Below are positions 16,491 through 23,714 of a stretch of 64,000 nucleotides of DNA, in pieces. The notes beneath the pieces were generated by a model. That model saw only the letters and a list, made by a program, of their open reading frames with translations, had not been told where the DNA came from and did not search any database. Location of the stretch: contig JAFDYV010000009.1 in NCBI GenBank assembly GCA_018267275.1, positions 124,001-188,000 on the forward strand, written 5' to 3'. This DNA is from Bacteroidota bacterium. GTDB taxonomy: Bacteria; Bacteroidota; Bacteroidia; Cytophagales; Cyclobacteriaceae. Each line of letters starts with the position of its first letter. The stretch's first letter is position 1. A program made the translations under genes and the position numbers.

Positions 16491-16520
16491 CCTACTCATT
16501 CGCTTTTCGGCATCCGCGGC
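16491..16520 (-). promoter_or_regulatory. Conserved 30-nt 5'-UTR element, copy C
   Basis: Identical to copies A and B and placed 19 nt before the ATG of precursor 1. A hairpin formed by TTTTGA and TCAAAA (16528-16547) lies upstream in the transcript, as in copy B. Confidence 0.8.
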
Positions 16521-16541
16521 AATACCTTTTTGAGCTAGCTT

Positions 16542-16865
16542 TCAAAACCATTGCACCTCAAACGTAAAGCCAACTGCTCCAGTAATACTGGAATTACAAA
16601 AAATATTTTGCCCTCCTTTAATTTCGTTAAAATCCTTTTGCTGGAAGGTGAATAGGAGTCTTACTTCGGAGTTATAGATATAACTTTTTCGAGTTGGGCA
16701 ATATTCAATTGGCGCACCCAATTCCTTCATTTCTTTAAGTTCATCATAAAGTTGGCTTTTGGATATACCCAATTTTTCAGCAAATTCATCCGCACAACCT
16801 GTGGCTTTTCTGCGAATTAAGTCGTCCATTCTTTTTAGCCTTTCAATATATTTTAGTAGACTCAT
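16542..16865 (-). CDS. Small winged-helix/HTH regulator-like protein
   Basis: A 107-residue protein from the ATG at 16865. The in-frame ATG at 16910 would overlap the transporter gene and add a tail unrelated to the fold. Residues about 20-50 form an HTH_11-like helix-turn-helix (ATGCADEFAEKLGISKSQLY, then DELKEMKELGAPIEY). The rest is short beta strands, with no ligand or kinase domain visible. Genes of this kind often sit beside peptide exporters in Bacteroidota. It lies 34 nt downstream of the transporter gene, and its own 3' end contains palindrome C and the -7 box of the precursor unit. It is a candidate binder of the CTCCAG palindrome, by position only. Confidence 0.7.
   Translation of the reverse strand: MSLLKYIERLKRMDDLIRRKATGCADEFAEKLGISKSQLYDELKEMKELGAPIEYCPTRKSYIYNSEVRLLFTFQQKDFNEIKGGQNIFCNSSITGAVGFTFEVQWF
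16559..16593 (-). promoter_or_regulatory. Palindrome-type promoter of the grasp-with-spasm unit (copy C)
   Basis: The core TCCAGTA-A-TACTGGA (16578-16592) is followed on the minus strand, at the same 10-nt spacing as the other copies, by TACGTTTG (16566-16559), a perfect TAnnTTTG box. The whole promoter lies inside the 3' coding end of the HTH gene. Predicted transcription starts about 80 nt before precursor 1. Confidence 0.75.
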
Positions 16866-16899
16866 AACACAATGATTTAGGATTTTAGATGTATGATTT

Positions 16900-19122
16900 T
16901 TAATTGCCAAGCTCTAATTGATTTTTAACCAATTCGAAATAACTACCTTTTTTTAAGGCAAGTTCTTCATGCGTACCTTGCTCTATCAATTTTCCTTTAT
17001 CCAACACTACAATTTTATCGGCATTTTTTACGGTACTTAATCGGTGGGCTATCACCACCACGGTTTTACCTTTGAAAAACTCGTTGAGGTTATCCATGAT
17101 TACGCGCTCATTGTTGGCATCCAATGCACTCGTGGCTTCATCAAAGAAAATATAGTCTGGGTTTTTGTATACGGCCCTAGCTATCAGCAAGCGCTGCTTC
17201 TGCCCCGCACTGATGCCAACGCCATCGGCACCTATTTTAGTATTATAGCCGAGGGGTAAGCTTTCAACAAATTCATGTATGTTAGCCACCGTGGCCGCAT
17301 GGAGCAATCGTTGCGTATCGATGTTTTCTTCACCCACACAGATGTTGCGTGCGATGGAATCAGAAAAGATGAAGCCATCTTGCATGACGGTGCCGCACCT
17401 TGCCCGCCATTCCCGTGCGCTGTGTTGCTGCAAGTCTGTTTTGCCTATCCGTAATTCACCTTCGTTAGGCGGGTAAAATTTTAAAAGCAGTTTTAACAAC
17501 GTAGTCTTTCCGCTTCCGCTGGCCCCTACTATGGCTGTTACTTTTCCTTGTTCAATGATCAGGTCAACACCATCCAATGCTTTGGGCGAATGTGGACCAT
17601 CGTATTGATAGCTAAGATTTCTAAGGAATATAGTACCCTCATCCAGCCTTCGGCCAGCTTCTCTCAAGGGGGAGGAGAAGTAGCCTAAAGTTTTTTCCTT
17701 TTCTTCATTTTCCAGTAAGCGGATTTCACCGATACGGTCAAGGCTAATGCGGGCATCTTGCAGCTCGCGGATAAAATTTACAAATTCATTAATGGGCACA
17801 TTTAGCTGACCAATAATATATTGCACGGCCAGCATCATGCCCAAAGTCATGCTTCCGCTTATGACAGCCGTGGCGGCTAAAAACGTGATGAAGATATTTT
17901 TGAGTTCATTGATGAAGAGGCTCCCCCCCTCTTGCCATTGCTGCAGCCGTGTGCTGGCAATGTTGAGTTGAAACAAATTGACCTGTATACGCTCCCACTC
18001 CCACCGCTTTTCGCGCTCGGCATTGTTCAGTTTGATCTCTTGCATGCCATTCACTAATTGAATGAGGCTGCTGCGGTTGCGCGATAAAATATTGAATCGC
18101 TTATAGTCTTGGTCTTTGCGCATCTTCAAAAAAAGCATCACATACCCTACATAAAGCGAACTTGCAATAAAGAATATCAAAAAAATGGGGATGTTGTAAA
18201 GCGCCAATACTACCCCAAAAACAATTAGGTTGAAAAACGAGAATAAAATGCTCAATGAAGAAGAACTTAAAAATCGTTCAATGCGACTGTGGTCTTCAAT
18301 GCGCTGTAGGATATCTCCAATTTTCTTTGAATCAAAGAAACCCATGGGCAACTGCATCAGCTTGATGAGGAAATCTGAAATGATGCTCAGGTTGATGCGA
18401 GTGCTTAGGTGAAGCAATATCCATCGCCTGAGGAACTCGGCCACCGTTCGGCCAATAAACAACATCAACTGTCCGGCCAACACCATATAGATAAAAGGAA
18501 CATTGCGAGTGTTAATGCCCACATCGACCACCGATTGAGTAAGAAACGGAAGTATCAGTTGTATTAAACTGCCCAGCAAAAGACCGATGAGCAATTGCAC
18601 GATAAACCTGCGGTAAGAATGAAGGTAGCCGAGCAAATAGTTAAAACCTGTGCGCTTGTTCAAATCGCTGGCTGCCTCGGTTCGATAAAAGGTCGGAGTA
18701 GTTTCTAAAAGCAGTGCCACACCTTCACTACGGCCATTAGAGGATGTGGAGAGCCAGCACTTCAAAAATTCATCTTTGGTATAGGTTAACAAACCCGCTG
18801 CCGGGTCGGCCACCCATACCTTATTCTTTTTGATGCAGTACACTACCGCAAAGTGGTTTTGGTTCCAATGAACAATACAGGGTAGGGGTGCATCTGTGGA
18901 AAGTTTCTCGAATGGGATCTTCACGCCCAATGTTCGAAAACCAATGGCCTCGGCAGCATCGCTGATGCCCAACATGGATACGCCCTCGCGGTTGATGAAG
19001 GATTTGCTCCGCAATTCAGTCAGACTATAGCTCTTGCCATGGTACTTGGCAATCATGCGCAGGCAAGATGGGCCGCAGTCCATCATGTCTAGCTGTTTGT
19101 AAAAAGGAAAACTATTTAGCAA
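16900..19122 (-). CDS. Peptidase-containing ABC transporter (C39) for GG-leader peptides
   Basis: A 740-residue bifunctional exporter. The N-terminal C39 peptidase has Cys 16 (MMDCGPSC), His 90 (HWNQNHFAVVYC) and Asp 106 (VADPAAG). The membrane domain spans about residues 165-430. The ATPase has Walker A GASGSGKTTLL (near 530), signature GISAGQKQR, Walker B IFFDEATSALD and the switch AHRLSTV. It cuts leaders after the double glycine and exports the core across the inner membrane, with HlyD (8679-9935) as periplasmic adaptor. It heads the minus-strand half of the island and is followed by the HTH gene. All catalytic residues are intact, although two other island genes are broken. Confidence 0.93.
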   Translation of the reverse strand: MLNSFPFYKQLDMMDCGPSCLRMIAKYHGKSYSLTELRSKSFINREGVSMLGISDAAEAIGFRTLGVKIPFEKLSTDAPLPCIVHWNQNHFAVVYCIKKNKVWVADPAAGLLTYTKDEFLKCWLSTSSNGRSEGVALLLETTPTFYRTEAASDLNKRTGFNYLLGYLHSYRRFIVQLLIGLLLGSLIQLILPFLTQSVVDVGINTRNVPFIYMVLAGQLMLFIGRTVAEFLRRWILLHLSTRINLSIISDFLIKLMQLPMGFFDSKKIGDILQRIEDHSRIERFLSSSSLSILFSFFNLIVFGVVLALYNIPIFLIFFIASSLYVGYVMLFLKMRKDQDYKRFNILSRNRSSLIQLVNGMQEIKLNNAEREKRWEWERIQVNLFQLNIASTRLQQWQEGGSLFINELKNIFITFLAATAVISGSMTLGMMLAVQYIIGQLNVPINEFVNFIRELQDARISLDRIGEIRLLENEEKEKTLGYFSSPLREAGRRLDEGTIFLRNLSYQYDGPHSPKALDGVDLIIEQGKVTAIVGASGSGKTTLLKLLLKFYPPNEGELRIGKTDLQQHSAREWRARCGTVMQDGFIFSDSIARNICVGEENIDTQRLLHAATVANIHEFVESLPLGYNTKIGADGVGISAGQKQRLLIARAVYKNPDYIFFDEATSALDANNERVIMDNLNEFFKGKTVVVIAHRLSTVKNADKIVVLDKGKLIEQGTHEELALKKGSYFELVKNQLELGN

Positions 19123-19233
19123 AGCAAAGCCTTAGATTTAGCTTCCTATAATCGGCAGTACGACACCTCAAGTCAACCGCAGCGTTACGGTATTTTTACA
19201 ATGTAAGAAGTGAGTATAAAAACATACCAAAAA

Positions 19234-19865
19234 TCAAATATTTCCCAGTTTGGAAGCCTTCACCAGCAGCTCTTCCTTACTTTCCACGCCAAATTTCTCA
19301 TAAAGTGCTATGCGGTATTCGTCAATTGTGCGAGGGCTTTTGTGGATAACTTCCGCAATCTGCTTGCTTGTCCAACCTTGGAGAGGGCTTCCAGAAGAAG
19401 TTTCTCAGTATCGGATAGTAATATGGTTTCTCCTTCTTCGCTTTTCGCCAAAAATTTCTGTAGTACATCAGCTATGTCATCAGGAAAGTAAACGCCACCC
19501 CCATGTACAATTCTAATCGCTTTGAAAATCTCGCTAACAGGTGAGCCCTTGCCCACAAAGCTTTTAACACCTGCCTTGTTCATTTCGATGATGTTTTTTT
19601 CGTTGTCAAAAAAAGAATAGGCAATGATTTTTGTGAATGGGTATTTTTTTTGAATGATCTTCGAAGCCTCAATGCCATCCATCACAGGCATACTAATATC
19701 CATTATGACAATATCTGGATTTGTTGATTCTAGCTGATCGAGTAAGTCTTTGCCGTGTTTCGCAATCAGCACTACTTCAAAAGCTTTATCATTTGAAAGT
19801 ACAAAACGCAAGCTGTCGGCCACTTTTTGGTGGTCATCTACTATCGCAACTTTTATGCAATTCAT
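19234..19865 (-). pseudogene. NarL/FixJ-type response regulator, frameshifted before the HTH
   Basis: The receiver domain is intact (VAIVDDHQKV; phospho-acceptor Asp 56 in IVIMDISMPVMDG; the switch region near AYSFF). After LLLEALSK the open frame runs into 26 wrong residues and stops at 19308. In the neighbouring frame the expected LuxR-type HTH is complete (GWTSKQIAEVIHKSPRTI, then IALYEKFGV) and ends at TGA 19236. One base lost near 19378-19379 explains this: AAG GTT should read AAR GGT. The protein as encoded has no DNA-binding domain. No histidine kinase lies nearby. Intact, it would be a plausible activator of the palindrome promoters. Confidence 0.88.
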
Positions 19866-19967
19866 AAGAACACTAACGCCTGATTGAATGGTTTATCTCT
19901 CTACAAAACCCACTAGGTCCTTTTTCAAAGCCCATATAACTGGGGCTGTTACGAGACAAATGTTAAA

Positions 19968-20447
19968 CTATTTCTTTTGGGCGATTTCCACCCTCGCCCC
20001 CACGGCCATCACCCCTTCCAACGTATCCTTTCGCATAAACTGTTCGAAGGTTATCTTGTACAACCCCGGTTGGTGAAATTTATAGTTTTTCATCAACGGA
20101 AACTGATGGTCAAACAAATCGCCAATGCCAGTTTCTCCAAATGGCTCGCCAGTTTTTTGGTCGAACAGATAATTGCCTACCATTTTTTTCTCCAACACCA
20201 CATTTTTTGGATCAACCATCGTGTAGTTGACAAACAATCTTGAATACGGATAATCTAAAGAATTGCGCACGTTAAAGTACACATTGTAGTACAACGTAGT
20301 GTCTTTGATCTCAAAATCAACCGTCACTTTGTCTGCGATCTTCCAGGTTTTATCAGAAAACTCAAGGTTGAATTCGTGCACGCGGGTAGAATCGCATCCA
20401 ACAAGTAACAACAACAGCCCTGCGCTAACCAAAAAAAACTTCGTCAT
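19968..20447 (-). CDS. gldH: Gliding motility lipoprotein GldH
   Basis: A 159-residue lipoprotein with signal and lipobox (LVSAGLLLLLVGCD, Cys at 18). It matches GldH in length and in its pattern (FNLEFSDKTWKIADKVTVDF, a FDQKTGEPFGETGIGDLFDH stretch, then the C-terminal VGARVEIAQ). GldH belongs to the gliding machinery associated with type IX secretion in Bacteroidota and is anchored in the membrane by lipid. It overlaps the stop of ricT by ATGA (20447-20444), an order often found in this phylum. It agrees with porU, porV and the PorP/SprF gene elsewhere in the window. Confidence 0.9.
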   Translation of the reverse strand: MTKFFLVSAGLLLLLVGCDSTRVHEFNLEFSDKTWKIADKVTVDFEIKDTTLYYNVYFNVRNSLDYPYSRLFVNYTMVDPKNVVLEKKMVGNYLFDQKTGEPFGETGIGDLFDHQFPLMKNYKFHQPGLYKITFEQFMRKDTLEGVMAVGARVEIAQKK

Positions 20448-21808
20448 GATGGGTTGCCCGGATTATTGTCTTTGTTTGGGTTGGGATTGCGCGGTGGATT
20501 GTTTCTACGATCGCGGTTTTGGTTTGGATTCGGACGGTTTTGCCGCTGCTGATTTTGGCCACCACGGTTTTGATTGGGGTTTTGTCCACCCCTATTCTGT
20601 CCAGCGTTTTGCCCACCACGATTTTGATTCTGATTTTGTTGGTTCGGCCTTTGTTGGTTTTGGTTGGGCTGCGGATTTTGGTTGCGGTTCGGGTTCTGGT
20701 TTTTGTTCCTGTTCTTGTTCTTCTTTTGTTGTCCAGACTTCTTGAACTTTTTGTCCATGCTCTCCAAATCGCTATTGAGCATGGCGATAGGTGCCTTCAC
20801 CTCTTCTTGATTCAATTGCAAGGTTGCAGGCTTTTTCCCCTCGGCATTTAGGCGCAATATTTCGTTTACGCGATCTACGTTGAGCGGATACCAGTTGTTA
20901 TCCTCCTTGTATCCAAACCACATTATTTTTCTGAAGATATCTGTCTTCTGCAAACGCGCTTCGCCTTGTTCAGTTAGCAAAGGCCTATCGACTTCGGGTA
21001 TGAACCGCAGCGCATCCATGTAAGTCTCCAATTCATAATTAAGGCAGCACTTCAACCTTCCGCATTGGCCCGAAAGCTTGCTGGGATTGAGCGACAAGTT
21101 TTGGTAACGTGCCGCGCTGGTGGCCACATTCTTAAAATCACTTAACCATGTTGAGCAACACAGTTCGCGGCCACACACCCCAATTCCACCAATGCGGCCA
21201 GCCTCTTGTCGTAAACTGATTTGGCGCATTTCCACGCGCACTTTAAATTCTGCCGCAAGTTGTTTGATCAACTCGCGAAAATCCACGCGCTCTTCAGCAG
21301 AGTAAAAGAAAGTTGCCTTGGTGTTGTCCGCCTGGTACTCCACATCAGAAAGCTTCATGTCGAGCTTGTAGTGTTTGATCACTTCGCGTGTGCGGTAAAG
21401 CGTTGGGTTTTCGCGCTTCTTGGTCTCTTCAAATTTTTCCAAGTCGCGCTGGTTCGCGATGCGATAGATTTTCTTGATTTCGTCATCGTTGGCCACCTTT
21501 TTCTTTTGCATCTGCAAGCGCACCAGTTCACCTTGCATAGACACATACCCAATATGATGGCCGCTTTGTGCCTCCACCACAACAGCATCACCGGTGGTCA
21601 GTTGAATTCGGTCTTTATTTCTATAGAAATCTTTTCTCCCATTTTTGAAGCGTATCTCTGCCACATCAAACTTGTCCTCTACAGGCATCTCCATGTTCGA
21701 GAGCCAATCGAAAACATTCATCTTATTGCAGCCGCCTGTACCACAGGCTCCGTTATTGTTGCAACCGGCTACTTTGCCGTCTTTTTTCGTTCCACACGCA
21801 CAACCCAT
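20444..21808 (-). CDS. ricT: PSP1-domain protein RicT-like with Asn/Gln/RGG tail
   Basis: A 454-residue protein. The N-terminus is cysteine-rich (MGCACGTKKDGKVAGC, then CGTGGC). The PSP1 core has the cysteine signatures GVCGRELCCSTWL and GQCGRLKCCLNYE, as in RicT/YaaT. In Bacillus subtilis RicT forms an Fe-S complex with RicA and RicF that helps RNase Y process mRNA; the role in Bacteroidota is less clear. From about residue 354 the protein becomes a 100-residue low-complexity tail of Asn, Gln, Arg, Pro and Gly with repeated QNRGGQN units, absent from short homologues. The gene is followed by gldH with an ATGA overlap. Confidence 0.85.
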   Translation of the reverse strand: MGCACGTKKDGKVAGCNNNGACGTGGCNKMNVFDWLSNMEMPVEDKFDVAEIRFKNGRKDFYRNKDRIQLTTGDAVVVEAQSGHHIGYVSMQGELVRLQMQKKKVANDDEIKKIYRIANQRDLEKFEETKKRENPTLYRTREVIKHYKLDMKLSDVEYQADNTKATFFYSAEERVDFRELIKQLAAEFKVRVEMRQISLRQEAGRIGGIGVCGRELCCSTWLSDFKNVATSAARYQNLSLNPSKLSGQCGRLKCCLNYELETYMDALRFIPEVDRPLLTEQGEARLQKTDIFRKIMWFGYKEDNNWYPLNVDRVNEILRLNAEGKKPATLQLNQEEVKAPIAMLNSDLESMDKKFKKSGQQKKNKNRNKNQNPNRNQNPQPNQNQQRPNQQNQNQNRGGQNAGQNRGGQNPNQNRGGQNQQRQNRPNPNQNRDRRNNPPRNPNPNKDNNPGNPS

Positions 21809-21811
21809 AAT

Positions 21812-22183
21812 TTATTCTTCAAGTAGCAATAAGTTCAAATCTTTGATTTTCTGAAAATCTGCATCGAATGTCATTAACGGTATTCCCAAATACACAGACG
21901 TTGCAGCAATAATTGCATCGGGCAGCTTCACCTTTTGATTTTGTTTTATTGCAATCGCGATCGACTTTATCTCCGATGAAAAATCAACAATTCGGCACTC
22001 ACGCAACAAAGAGCTGAACAACTTCTTTTGCCCATCGGTTATCTTGTACCAGCCCAATAACTCCATCTCAGTAATCACCGAAACAAACAGTCTGTTTCCC
22101 TTTAACTTGTCAATCAAGTTCGCTTTCCCCTCAACCAAATTGATTAGAACATTGGTATCAACCATCATTTCAATTCCATTCAT
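21812..22183 (-). CDS. PIN-domain toxin (VapC-like)
   Basis: A PIN-fold ribonuclease of about 118-123 residues. The acidic metal-binding residues are visible: Asp in MVDTNVLI, Glu in TEMELLGWY, Asp in KLPDAIIAA and Asp in MTFDADF. The ATG at 22168 (MMVDTN) lies one base after the antitoxin stop and is the better start; the ATG at 22183 would overlap the antitoxin by 14 nt. It forms a type II toxin-antitoxin pair with the short gene 22170-22337. The toxin's target RNA cannot be told from sequence. Confidence 0.85.
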   Translation of the reverse strand: MNGIEMMVDTNVLINLVEGKANLIDKLKGNRLFVSVITEMELLGWYKITDGQKKLFSSLLRECRIVDFSSEIKSIAIAIKQNQKVKLPDAIIAATSVYLGIPLMTFDADFQKIKDLNLLLLEE

Positions 22184-22337
22184 CTCTTGCCTGTTTTTGA
22201 TAATCGATGCCGCTAAACCCTCTTAGCAATTTCCCAAAAAACTTATCTGGCTGGAATCCCATGTTCTTTTTACTCGCTTTCGCAAGGGCCTTTTTTACAG
22301 AAGCCTTTGAATCCTTCTTGGAAATCTTAACGACCAT
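22170..22337 (-). CDS. Small antitoxin-like protein partnered with the PIN toxin
   Basis: A 55-residue open frame from ATG 22337 (MVVKISKKDSKASVKKALAK) to TGA. It is strongly basic at the N-terminus, with a C-terminal FFGKLLRGFSGIDYQKQ stretch ending RDEWN, the plan seen in short antitoxins that wrap a PIN toxin. It lies directly upstream of the toxin, overlapping its longest start. No DNA-binding fold can be named with confidence. It lies 1 nt from the purD stop, so the pair may be co-transcribed from purD. Confidence 0.75.
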   Translation of the reverse strand: MVVKISKKDSKASVKKALAKASKKNMGFQPDKFFGKLLRGFSGIDYQKQARDEWN

Positions 22338-22338
22338 A

Positions 22339-23628
22339 TTAGTTTTTGTCCAAATTTAACACATCATTCCCAATATCCTTCCTAAAATATGCCCCCGACC
22401 AGTGAATGGCCTTTGCAGCAGCGTAGGCGTTTTCCTGGGCTTCTTTCAACGTGGCACCCGTACCGGTAATGCCAAAAACGCGCCCCCCATCATTTACCAA
22501 AGTTCCGTTCAAAATTTTTGTGCCTGCATGAAAAACCTTCGCATTATGCGCAGCTTCGGTCCCGGTAATGGCATGGCCTTTTTGAAAATTATCAGGGTAG
22601 CCCCCGGAGGCCATTACAATAGTGAGCGCGCAGTTGGCGTCTACCTCAATGGTAACATCTTTCATTTTGCCCGAGGCGCACGCACATAACAAGTCTACCA
22701 AATCACTTTTTATCCTACTTAACACAGATTGAGTTTCTGGGTCACCCATTCTTGCGTTGTACTCAATCACGTATGGCTCTCCTTTTACATTCATCAATCC
22801 AATGAAAATAAAACCCTTGTACGGGATATTCTCTTTCCTGAGACCGGCAATGGTTGGCTTGACCACTTTATCCTCTACCTTTTTCATAAATGCAGCATTG
22901 GCAAACACGACTGGTGATACCGAGCCCATACCACCTGTATTGGGGCCAGTGTCTCCATCGCCAATGCGCTTATAATCTTTTGCTTCCGGCAATATCACGT
23001 AGTCACTTCCATCTGTTAGCACAAATACCGAGCACTCAATGCCATCTAAAAACTGTTCGATCAAAACCTTTGAGCTGGCCTCACCAAATTTCTTTTCTTC
23101 CAACATCTCGCGAATCGTTCGCTTGGCTTCTTCTTTATCGCTCGTGATAATCACACCTTTGCCCGCAGCAAGTCCATCTGCTTTCAATACAATAGGCGGC
23201 TGCGATAAGTCAATGTAATGCGCTGCCTCGTTATACTGGTTGGCAAAAAAAGTTCTCGCGGCCGCGGTTGGCACGCCATTGCGCAGCATAAACTGCTTTG
23301 AAAAGTCTTTGCTTCCTTCAAGTTGTGCCCCCAATTTGCCAGGGCCAACAAGTAAAATTGTTTTCAACTCGCTTCGTGATTCAAAGTAATCGCGAATGCC
23401 TTTCACGAGTGGAACTTCGGGCCCTACCACCACTAGTTCAATTTTTTTCTCTACACAAAAAGCGCCAATGCGCTCAAAATCATCAACTGCAAAAGCCACG
23501 TTTTCTGCCTCGAGTGCTGTGCCAGCATTGCCAGGTGCCACGTATAGCTTACTGCAACGGGGGCTTTGTGCCATCTTCCACGCAAAGGCATGCTCTCGGC
23601 CACCACTGCCCAACAATAGTATATTCAT
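22339..23628 (-). CDS. purD: Phosphoribosylamine--glycine ligase
   Basis: An enzyme of 429 residues from ATG 23628, matching the usual 420-430. It joins glycine to phosphoribosylamine with ATP in de novo purine synthesis. The N-terminal MNILLLGSGGREHAFAWK motif marks the true start; an upstream ATG at 23664 adds 12 unrelated residues. The ATP-grasp region shows VLKADGLAAGKGV, then GDGDTGPNTGGMGS and YNARMGDPETQ, all classical for GARS. It is transcribed after recQ, from which it is separated by a terminator-like hairpin. Confidence 0.97.
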   Translation of the reverse strand: MNILLLGSGGREHAFAWKMAQSPRCSKLYVAPGNAGTALEAENVAFAVDDFERIGAFCVEKKIELVVVGPEVPLVKGIRDYFESRSELKTILLVGPGKLGAQLEGSKDFSKQFMLRNGVPTAAARTFFANQYNEAAHYIDLSQPPIVLKADGLAAGKGVIITSDKEEAKRTIREMLEEKKFGEASSKVLIEQFLDGIECSVFVLTDGSDYVILPEAKDYKRIGDGDTGPNTGGMGSVSPVVFANAAFMKKVEDKVVKPTIAGLRKENIPYKGFIFIGLMNVKGEPYVIEYNARMGDPETQSVLSRIKSDLVDLLCACASGKMKDVTIEVDANCALTIVMASGGYPDNFQKGHAITGTEAAHNAKVFHAGTKILNGTLVNDGGRVFGITGTGATLKEAQENAYAAAKAIHWSGAYFRKDIGNDVLNLDKN

Positions 23629-23666
23629 AAACTCTTGAAAAGGGGTAAAGATAGCCACTGGCACGC

Positions 23667-23691
23667 AAAAAAAAAGGGAGGATAACCTGCC
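23667..23691 (-). terminator. Rho-independent terminator-like hairpin after recQ
   Basis: On the minus strand, GGCAGG-TTAT-CCTCCC forms a six-pair stem with one mismatch, followed by nine T. It lies 24 nt after the recQ stop and before purD, so it should end recQ transcription. Confidence 0.55.
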
Positions 23692-23714
23692 TTTATCTTT
23701 CGATGAAATTCAAA

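Noticed and set aside
10995..16520. The 30-nt repeats as a CRISPR array
   Set aside because: Only three identical copies and one diverged copy occur, kilobases apart, each before a gene; no regular spacers and no cas genes.
19210..19516. Plus-strand frames opposite the response regulator as real genes
   Set aside because: The minus strand carries the receiver and LuxR-type HTH sequences across the frameshift; the plus frames have no recognisable features.
20299..20851. Plus-strand open frames opposite ricT
   Set aside because: They are the complement of the low-complexity Asn/Gln/Gly tail, which gives long stop-free antisense frames.
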